From contig DAOUTY010000046.1 of the NCBI GenBank assembly GCA_030668425.1, positions 1 to 9,982 of the forward strand: DNA of 9,982 nucleotides, written 5' to 3'. A program made the translations under genes and the position numbers. The DNA comes from Chloroflexota bacterium (GTDB lineage: Bacteria; Chloroflexota; Dehalococcoidia; SZUA-161). Below, piece by piece: positions 5,544 through 9,982 of the stretch (positions are counted from its first letter, which is position 1; every line of letters begins with the position of its first letter). The notes below the pieces were generated by a model, which did no database searches, was not told the origin of the DNA, and was given only the letters and a program-made list of their open reading frames with translations.

Positions 5544-6311
5544 ATGCGGAACAAGGTATTTAGCAGTTTCGATGAAGCAGTGGCGGACATCCCTGATGGT
5601 GCCTGTATCGGCATGGATTCCTGGGCGATCGCTGCCACTCCCCAGAACCTGATCGCTGCTCTCAAGAGGAAGGGCGTGAAGGACCTCACCGTTGTCACCC
5701 ACTGCTTCATACCCATGATCTTCGGCGAGGACAAGTCTACCATGCCCTCAGTCCTGCTTCCCCAGATGAAGAAGCTTATAACCCCTGTGGTAGGTATCGC
5801 GCATCTAGGTGGCACGGCTTTTGTAGAAGAATACGTGGAAAAGGGGCTGGAGGTGGAGCAGACTACCATAGGTACCATGTCTTCAAGGCTCTACGCCGGT
5901 GCTGCCCGCCTGGGTGGGATCTACAATCCTGTTGGTGTAGGGACTGTTGTGGAGGAAGGGAAGGAGAAGAGGGTTATCGATGGCAAGGAGTACATCCTCG
6001 AGAAACCGATAAGGCTCGATTATGCCTTCGTCTCAGCCCACAAGGCGGACAGGCTGGGCAATACGGTTTACAAGGGGGTTTTCAGGGGAGACGGCCCGGT
6101 GATGGCGATGGCGGCCGATTTCACCATCGTTGAGGTGGATGAACTGGTAGAGATAGGTGAGATCGATGCTGAGCACGTCATAACCGCGGGAATATTTGTT
6201 GACCGTATCGTGGAGATTCCTGAAGACGGGCTGGCCACTGCACGGAAGCTGAGAGAATTGATAGACGAGTTGCATTCGATCGAGCCCGCGCGGAAGCTGA
6301 TGTTCGGGTAG
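5544..6311 (+). CDS. family I CoA-transferase, alpha subunit (AtoD/GctA-like)
   Basis: This 255-residue cytoplasmic protein forms the CoA-binding half of a family I CoA-transferase with the next gene. Family landmarks are LIAALKRKGVKDLTVVTH (36-53), LEVEQTTIGTMSSRLYAGAA (102-121), YNPVGVGTVVEEGK (127-140), the DGKEYILE strand (146-153), ADRLGNTVYKG (168-178) and AADFTIVEVDELVEIGEID (190-208). The glycine-rich signature near the N-terminus, GGFxxxGxP in 3-oxoacid CoA-transferases, is altered: the segment reads IGMDSWAIAATPQNL (22-36). This resembles neither acetoacetate nor classic glutaconate enzymes, so the acid substrate is uncertain. ATG 5544 follows AGGAGG with 8 nt spacing. The beta gene starts 33 nt after the stop, and the pair is almost certainly co-transcribed. 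Confidence 0.9.
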   Translation: MRNKVFSSFDEAVADIPDGACIGMDSWAIAATPQNLIAALKRKGVKDLTVVTHCFIPMIFGEDKSTMPSVLLPQMKKLITPVVGIAHLGGTAFVEEYVEKGLEVEQTTIGTMSSRLYAGAARLGGIYNPVGVGTVVEEGKEKRVIDGKEYILEKPIRLDYAFVSAHKADRLGNTVYKGVFRGDGPVMAMAADFTIVEVDELVEIGEIDAEHVITAGIFVDRIVEIPEDGLATARKLRELIDELHSIEPARKLMFG

Positions 6312-6344
6312 GCAGCGATCTGAGACTCTAAGGGAGGCTAGAAG

Positions 6345-7007
6345 ATGAAACAGAGACTTGATAGAAACGGCATAGCGAAGAGGGCGGCAAAGGAATTGAA
6401 GGACGGCGACTACGTCAACTTGGGATTAGGCATTCCCAATCATTGTGCTGACTATGCAGACGAGGGCGTTATCTTTCATACTGAGAATGGTGCTATGGGC
6501 TACGGCCCCCTGGTAAGCCCAGACGAGCCAGAAAAGGCAGATTTCCACTATCACGATGCCATCGGAAGGTTCTGGGTCCCCGCGCCCGGGATGTCTGTGT
6601 TCGATGTCGTCACCTCCTTTGTCATGATAAGAAGCGGTCGTATGATAGTCATTCTGGGAGCACTCGAGGTTTCGGAGAAAGGGGACATCGCCAACTGGAG
6701 CACTGGAGGTGCCCATGGCGGTACCATAGGTGGTGCAATGGATCTGTCCTTTGGTTCGAAAAGGGTGATCGTTACCATGGAGCACAATACCAAGGAGGGA
6801 AAGCCCCGGATAGTCAAGGAGTGCACCTATCCCCTCACCCGCAAGGAGTGTGTAGACCTGGTCGTAACCGACCTGGCTGTTATCAAGGTTACACCCGAAG
6901 GGCTTTTGTTAAGGGAAGTAGCCCCTGGTTGGACAGTAGAGGAAGTGCAGGCACTTACCGGGCCCAAGCTCATAATAGCTCCAGATTTGAAAGAGATAGG
7001 GCTGTAG
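6345..7007 (+). CDS. family I CoA-transferase, beta subunit (AtoA/GctB-like)
   Basis: This 220-residue partner of the alpha subunit carries the catalytic glutamate that forms the glutamyl-CoA thioester. The sequence aligns along its length with AtoA/ScoB: KRAAKELKDGDYVNLGLGIP (12-31), then FHTENGAMGYGP (44-55), matching the (S/T)-E-N-G signature with Glu47 as nucleophile. SFVMIRSGRMIVILGALEVS, GDIANWSTGG, GGAMDLSFGSKRVIVTMEHN and KECTYPLTRKECVDLVVTDL follow in the usual order. Length is normal (about 210-220). The start is set by a GGGAGG 7 nt before the ATG. An intact nucleophile argues for real transferase activity and against an IpdAB-type hydrolase lacking it; the substrate acid is not predictable. 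The stop at 7007 is followed by a 282-bp repeat-containing gap. Confidence 0.93.
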   Translation: MKQRLDRNGIAKRAAKELKDGDYVNLGLGIPNHCADYADEGVIFHTENGAMGYGPLVSPDEPEKADFHYHDAIGRFWVPAPGMSVFDVVTSFVMIRSGRMIVILGALEVSEKGDIANWSTGGAHGGTIGGAMDLSFGSKRVIVTMEHNTKEGKPRIVKECTYPLTRKECVDLVVTDLAVIKVTPEGLLLREVAPGWTVEEVQALTGPKLIIAPDLKEIGL

Positions 7008-7061
7008 GCAAGAGGATATTGGCAACCCCGGGCTCATACTATTATGGCAACTGTCTTAGCT

Positions 7062-7089
7062 GTCGTTGCGAGGCACGAAGTGCCGAAGC
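7062..7089. repeat. short palindromic intergenic repeat unit
   Basis: GTCGTTGCGAGGCACGAAGT and the following 8 bases contain the perfect hairpin GGCAC-GAA-GTGCC (7072-7084). The GTC(A/G)TTGCGAGG...GAAGC pattern is a widespread intergenic repeat in environmental bacteria, recognised here from memory. Only one copy is in the window. Confidence 0.6.
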
Positions 7090-7093
7090 TAGT

Positions 7094-7183
7094 GTAGGGT
7101 GGGTGAAGTGTTAACGGAACCCACCTTTCAGGCATTCAGCTTTCAGGTCTGTGGTGGGTTTCACTTCGTTTTAACCACCCTGC
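7094..7183. repeat. 90-bp inverted-repeat element with two hairpin arms
   Basis: The left arm (7094-7125) begins GTAGGGTGGGT and ends AACCCACC; the right arm (7153-7183) begins GGTGGGTTT and ends AACCACCCTGC. The right arm's reverse complement starts GCAGGGTGG and ends AAACCCACC, so the arms pair at both ends, while each arm also folds on itself. Arms are separated by 27 bp containing two TTTCAGG copies. The GTAGGGTGGGT...ACCCACC unit is a known style of small mobile palindromic repeat. There is no transposase. It lies 106 bp before the crotonase start and may act as a transcript hairpin after the CoA-transferase beta gene. Confidence 0.6.
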
Positions 7184-7238
7184 TGTTCTGTTGACCCTTG
7201 CTTCATCAGGAAACGGTTTCAATAATTGCGCCCTCTAG

Positions 7239-7247
7239 TGTTACAAT
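7239..7247 (+). promoter_or_regulatory. candidate extended -10 promoter of the crotonase gene
   Basis: TGTTACAAT fits TGnTATAAT with 5/6 in the hexamer. Transcription would start near 7254, about 36 nt before the ATG at 7290. No convincing -35 element is present. It would let the crotonase be expressed independently of the CoA-transferase genes across the repeat-filled gap. Confidence 0.35.
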
Positions 7248-7289
7248 AATGCCCTGTTTTGTCCTCAAGAAACGTTAGGGAGGTAGGAG

Positions 7290-8108
7290 ATGCCTTATAA
7301 GATGGTTATGCTTGAGAAAGAGGATGGGGTGGCGACGATAACTCTCAATCGCCCTGAGAAGCGTAACGCCTTCAACATGGAAATGATGGGCGAGATGGAT
7401 ATGGCGTTCGATGAGGCAGCCAGGGATAAGGAAGTCAAGGCCATTATCTTGACCGGCGCGGGCACTGCTTTTTCCGCTGGGCTTGACTTCAACTGGGCGG
7501 CAACGATGGATACTGAAGACCTGCCGCCGATGGCGAGCACCGTTAGGGGGCGTCAGGTAACTCACTATGAGAAAAGCCTGCTGACGGTTGTACTTAAAAT
7601 CCAGAGTTCGCCCAAGCCGGTGATCGCTGCGGTAATCGGTATCACACTGGGTGGGGGCTTCGTTTTGGCTGTGTGTTGCGATCTCAAGGTTGTCTCGGAG
7701 AAGGCCCAGTTCGGCATGATTCAGGTGAAACGGGGCCTCATCCCTGACGGCGGAGGCACTTATCTCCTGCCTCGCGCCGTTGGGCTGACTAAAGCCCTGG
7801 AACTGGCGCTTGTTGCTGATCTGATCGATGCCCGGGAGGCGGAGAGAATTGGCCTCGTGAACAAGGTTGTTCCCCATGGTAATCTGATGTCAGCCGCCAG
7901 GGACATGGCGACCAAGATCGCCAGAAACGCACCGCTGGCGGTGTCGATGACGAAAGCTGCCATGTACAGAGGACTTCAGGAGCACGATCTGGCAGTGCAC
8001 ATGGACCATGAGGTTTATATAATGAACATCCTCTTTGGCACTGAGGATTTCAAGGAAGGAATGAGCTCTCTCTGGGAGAAGAGAGACCCGTTATTCAAAG
8101 GAAAGTAG
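7290..8108 (+). CDS. crotonase-fold enoyl-CoA hydratase/isomerase family protein
   Basis: This encodes 272 residues, a normal crotonase length. The CoA-ester fold is clear: ATITLNRPEKRNAFN (15-29), the first oxyanion-hole loop AFSAGLDF (60-67), the second at VIGITLGGGFVLAVCCD (115-131), then GLIPDGGGTYLLPRAVG (149-165) and a C-terminal helical region. The glutamates used by classical hydratases (Glu144 and Glu164 of the rat enzyme) correspond to Val125 and Gln145 here, so simple hydration is doubtful. Asp153 in IPDGGG occupies the position of acidic residues used by PaaG-type isomerases and 4-chlorobenzoyl-CoA dehalogenase, so an isomerase, hydrolase or other CoA-ester reaction is more likely. 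ATG 7290 follows AGGGAGG. It is flanked on both sides by repeat-bearing gaps, so it may form its own unit. Confidence 0.93.
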   Translation: MPYKMVMLEKEDGVATITLNRPEKRNAFNMEMMGEMDMAFDEAARDKEVKAIILTGAGTAFSAGLDFNWAATMDTEDLPPMASTVRGRQVTHYEKSLLTVVLKIQSSPKPVIAAVIGITLGGGFVLAVCCDLKVVSEKAQFGMIQVKRGLIPDGGGTYLLPRAVGLTKALELALVADLIDAREAERIGLVNKVVPHGNLMSAARDMATKIARNAPLAVSMTKAAMYRGLQEHDLAVHMDHEVYIMNILFGTEDFKEGMSSLWEKRDPLFKGK

Positions 8109-8138
8109 CGTATAGTTTTGGTTCGAAGAACTCAACAC

Positions 8139-8168
8139 TTGTGTTTTGGTGATTGGCTACAATATACT
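8139..8168 (+). promoter_or_regulatory. candidate upstream promoter of the AOR gene
   Basis: TTGTGT (8139-8144) and TATACT (8163-8168) are 18 nt apart, matching the consensus at 3/6 and 5/6. Its transcript would read through the inverted repeat at 8177-8250 before reaching the AOR start, so a stem-loop leader would form. It is a weak call. Confidence 0.25.
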
Positions 8169-8176
8169 TTATGTCT

Positions 8177-8250
8177 CCTCTCCCTTGGTGGGAGGGGATT
8201 AAGGGGAGGGGGAATCCACCCTCACCCAAACTCTCCCGTCGAGGGAGAGG
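8177..8250. repeat. 74-bp imperfect inverted-repeat element
   Basis: The left half begins CCTCTCCCTTGGTGGGAGGG and the right half ends CCCGTCGAGGGAGAGG; the right half's reverse complement starts CCTCTCCCTCGACGGGAGAG, so the halves pair over most of their length with mismatches. Each half is also a small hairpin of CTCTCCC/GGGAGAG type. Purine-rich and pyrimidine-rich tracts alternate. This is a familiar family of dispersed intergenic palindromes in bacterial genomes; no transposase is encoded. It sits between the crotonase and AOR genes. Confidence 0.65.
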
Positions 8251-8285
8251 TGTTTTGTGCAAAGTGATGCAAAGAGCTTCACTAC

Positions 8286-8300
8286 TATAATACTGGTATT
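8286..8300 (+). promoter_or_regulatory. perfect TATAAT -10 overlapping a small dyad before the AOR gene
   Basis: TATAAT (8286-8291) is an exact -10 hexamer, but no good -35 lies 16-18 nt upstream, which may mean activator dependence. It overlaps the perfect dyad AATAC-TG-GTATT (8289-8300), where a regulator could block or assist polymerase. The half-site ATACTGG (8290-8296) is the same 7-mer, inverted, as CCAGTAT (4568-4574) in front of the family III CoA-transferases. The leader to the GTG would be about 41 nt. Confidence 0.4.
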
Positions 8301-8325
8301 TAGGACAGTTAAATGTTATCGAGTC

Positions 8326-8330
8326 AGGAG
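8326..8330 (+). promoter_or_regulatory. Shine-Dalgarno AGGAG deciding the GTG start of the AOR gene
   Basis: AGGAG lies 8 nt before GTG 8339-8341. The nearby ATG at 8313 is out of frame, and the first in-frame ATG falls within the conserved N-terminus, so GTG is the best start. Confidence 0.7.
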
Positions 8331-8338
8331 ATTTAAAA

Positions 8339-9982
8339 GTGACTGACCAGTACGGATATGCGGGGAAAATCCTCAGGATCGACATGTCATCGGGAGCCGT
8401 AACTCATATGCCGACCATGGATTATGCCAACAGGTTTCTGGGCGGGAGAGGTATCGCCGCCAAGATTTACTGGGATGAGGTGCCGCCGGAGGTCAAGGCG
8501 TTTGATCCCGAAAACCGGCTGGTATTTGCCCTTGGTCCCCTGGCCGGGTTTAGGGGGGTGAGCGGCACCAGATGGCAGATCTGTGGCAAGTCTGCTCTTA
8601 CTACCCCGGAATACTTCAATTACTGCAACTTGGGAGGGGACTGGGGTGCCCAGCTCAAACTCGCTGGTTACGATGCGCTTGTGGTTCAGGGCAGGTCGGA
8701 GAAACCGGTTTATATCCTCATACAGGACGAGGAAGTTGAGATCAGGGATGCCTCTGCTCTCTGGGGGAAGAGCACGGTGGAAACTCGCGAAATCCTGAAG
8801 GAAGAACTGGGAAGCCCGGTAAAGGTTGTGGCCATCGGCCCCGCTGGGGAGAACATGGTCACTTTTGCCTCTGTCCTCGCTGATAGAGATGCCAGTGGTT
8901 CGAGCGGCCTTGGGGCCGTTATGGGTTCCAAGAATCTGAAAGCCGTCGCGGTGAGGGGCAGTGGCAAGGTAAATGCCGCCGACCCTCAAAAGTATAAGGA
9001 GCTGGCTGCTTACGCCCGCGAGTTGAGGAGAGGCTTCGGTATGGGGATAACGCCTGGAACAGACCAGGGCATGAAGTTGAAAAAGGACTATTGCTACGGT
9101 TGCACGGGCGGGTTTTGCTTCAGGTCGACCTATGAGGCATCTAATGGCAAGGTGGGCAAATACATGTGTGGCTCGGCGACTTTCTATGTACTGCGGGCTC
9201 GCAAATACTATGGGGAGTGGAACGAGGTCCCGTTTTTTGCAAACATGATCTGTAATGAATATGGGGTGGATACCCATCAGATTGACGTGATGATGCAGTG
9301 GCTCGCAAAGTGCTACCAGGCGGGTATTCTGACCGAGGGAAACACTGGTATTCCCCTCTCAAAGCAGGGGAGCATTGAGTTCATAGAGACTCTGGTGAAA
9401 AAGATCGGGTTGAGGGAGGGCATTGGAGACGTCCTTGCTCAGGGAACCATAAGGGCAGCCGATGCAGTCGGGCAAGGGGCGAAGGAATTGCTCACCGACT
9501 ACATTACTGAAAGCGGCCACTTCGCCTTGATAGAGAGCCCCAGGATGTATATCAGTACGGGTCTGCTGTATGCCATGGAGCCGAGGCAGCCCATGAGCCA
9601 GCTGAACGAGCTGGGTTCTCTGAATCTCTGGCTGATGTGGGTCTATAAACAGGATGGGGCGTTTGTCTCCAACGATGTTCTTCGCGCCATCGGTAAGAGA
9701 TTGTTGGGGAGTGAGGAGGCGGTGGACTTCACAAGTTATGATGGGAAAGCACTGGCGGCGAAGATAATCCAGGACCGCGAATACGCCAAAGATAGCTTGA
9801 TTCTCTGCAGCTACTTGTTCCCAATCATGTTCTCCGGGAATACTGCGGATCACGTGGGTGATCCCACAGTTGAGAGTAGGATACTCTCCGCAGTTACCGG
9901 CGGTGATATAGATGAGGATGGCCTCAACAGGATAGGTGAGCGCATATTTAATCTCCAGAGGGCGATACTTGCCCGTGAAGGC
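8339..9982 (+). CDS. aldehyde:ferredoxin oxidoreductase (AOR) family tungsten/molybdenum enzyme, C-terminus missing
   Basis: 548 codons are in the window and the frame is open at the right edge; family members run to about 600-640 residues, so most is present. AORs use a bis-tungstopterin and one [4Fe-4S] cluster, usually converting aldehydes and acids with ferredoxin; the BamB-type relatives reduce benzoyl-CoA. Visible landmarks: N-terminal GYAGKILRID, GGRGIAAKIYWDEVPP, NLGGDWGAQLKLAGYD (97-112) with KPVY following, GSSGLGAVMGSKNLK (187-201), NEYGVD (306-311) at a pterin-motif position, and DSLILC (485-490), the D-x-x-x-L-C motif giving the fourth cluster Cys490. The other cysteines are Cys252, Cys255 and Cys260 in CYGCTGGFC, i.e. 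CX2CX4C where classic AOR has CX2CX3C. It is soluble with no signal peptide. The start is GTG with AGGAG. A partner ferredoxin-like subunit may follow beyond the window. Confidence 0.93.
   Translation, partial: MTDQYGYAGKILRIDMSSGAVTHMPTMDYANRFLGGRGIAAKIYWDEVPPEVKAFDPENRLVFALGPLAGFRGVSGTRWQICGKSALTTPEYFNYCNLGGDWGAQLKLAGYDALVVQGRSEKPVYILIQDEEVEIRDASALWGKSTVETREILKEELGSPVKVVAIGPAGENMVTFASVLADRDASGSSGLGAVMGSKNLKAVAVRGSGKVNAADPQKYKELAAYARELRRGFGMGITPGTDQGMKLKKDYCYGCTGGFCFRSTYEASNGKVGKYMCGSATFYVLRARKYYGEWNEVPFFANMICNEYGVDTHQIDVMMQWLAKCYQAGILTEGNTGIPLSKQGSIEFIETLVKKIGLREGIGDVLAQGTIRAADAVGQGAKELLTDYITESGHFALIESPRMYISTGLLYAMEPRQPMSQLNELGSLNLWLMWVYKQDGAFVSNDVLRAIGKRLLGSEEAVDFTSYDGKALAAKIIQDREYAKDSLILCSYLFPIMFSGNTADHVGDPTVESRILSAVTGGDIDEDGLNRIGERIFNLQRAILAREG

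Noticed and set aside
5369..5878. 169-codon minus-strand open frame across the divergent region
   Set aside because: It overlaps the start of the CoA-transferase alpha gene antisense and has no recognisable domain.
6821..7114. 97-codon plus-strand open frame at the end of the CoA-transferase beta gene
   Set aside because: It overlaps the beta subunit out of frame and ends in a translation of the 7062-7089 repeat (CEARSAEAS), a typical artefact.
7275..7877. 200-codon open frame antisense to the crotonase
   Set aside because: The plus-strand crotonase is unmistakable; the antisense frame has no family features and is histidine/arginine rich as expected from a shadow.
8095..8385. 96-codon minus-strand open frame between crotonase and AOR
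   Set aside because: Its middle is a translation of the 74-bp inverted repeat (LPRRESLGEGG-like), a frequent source of false small genes.
8387..9277. 296-codon open frame on the minus strand
   Set aside because: It lies antisense to the strongly conserved AOR coding sequence and its translation shows no recognisable domain; it is a frame shadow of a balanced-GC gene.
1..9982. CRISPR array, tRNA/rRNA genes, prophage or complete insertion sequence
   Set aside because: No regularly spaced direct repeats, no tRNA or rRNA-like sequence, and no transposase, integrase or phage structural gene were found on either strand.

Overview
The window looks like part of an acyl-CoA metabolism region from an anaerobic bacterium. 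It holds two family III (CaiB/BaiF) CoA-transferases, a family I CoA-transferase alpha/beta pair, a crotonase-fold enzyme and an aldehyde:ferredoxin oxidoreductase (AOR) family tungsten enzyme, and base composition looks near-balanced. No rRNA, tRNA or other taxonomic marker is present. The AOR subfamily, the paired CaiB-like genes with NIPSNAP-like proteins, and the short intergenic palindromic repeats resemble gene sets known from sediment or subsurface Chloroflexota (Dehalococcoidia-like) and Desulfobacterota, but this placement is low-confidence inference.

Layout: a divergent promoter region at 5282-5543 splits the window. Leftward (minus strand), in transcription order: plsY (5281-4652), a family III CoA-transferase without the usual catalytic Asp (4500-3229), a second family III CoA-transferase that has it (3194-1971), two paralogous two-domain NIPSNAP-like proteins (1933-1259 and 1202-492), a 116-bp leftover of a third CoA-transferase gene (264-149), and the first 34 codons of a nitronate monooxygenase-like flavoprotein (102-1). 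Rightward (plus strand): CoA-transferase alpha (5544-6311) and beta (6345-7007), a 282-bp gap with two palindromic repeat units, the crotonase (7290-8108), a 230-bp gap with a different 74-bp inverted-repeat unit, and a GTG-started AOR (8339 to the window end, open).

How the genes may work together (inference): the CoA-transferases would activate one or more carboxylic acids to CoA thioesters, the crotonase would isomerise or hydrate an unsaturated CoA ester, and the AOR could exchange electrons between an aldehyde/acid or related carbonyl substrate and ferredoxin. NIPSNAP-like and nitronate monooxygenase-like genes often accompany such clusters, but their substrates cannot be read from sequence. 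plsY (phospholipid synthesis) is probably a housekeeping neighbour.

Most notable: (i) the adjacent Asp-plus/Asp-minus pair of family III CoA-transferases, suggesting a heteromeric enzyme; (ii) the 3' remnant of a third paralogue next to duplicated NIPSNAP genes, recording duplication and loss; (iii) a crotonase lacking both canonical hydratase glutamates but carrying an IPD aspartate; (iv) an AOR with a CX2CX4C cluster motif; (v) several clean dyads in the control regions. No defence system, CRISPR array, prophage or complete IS element was seen.
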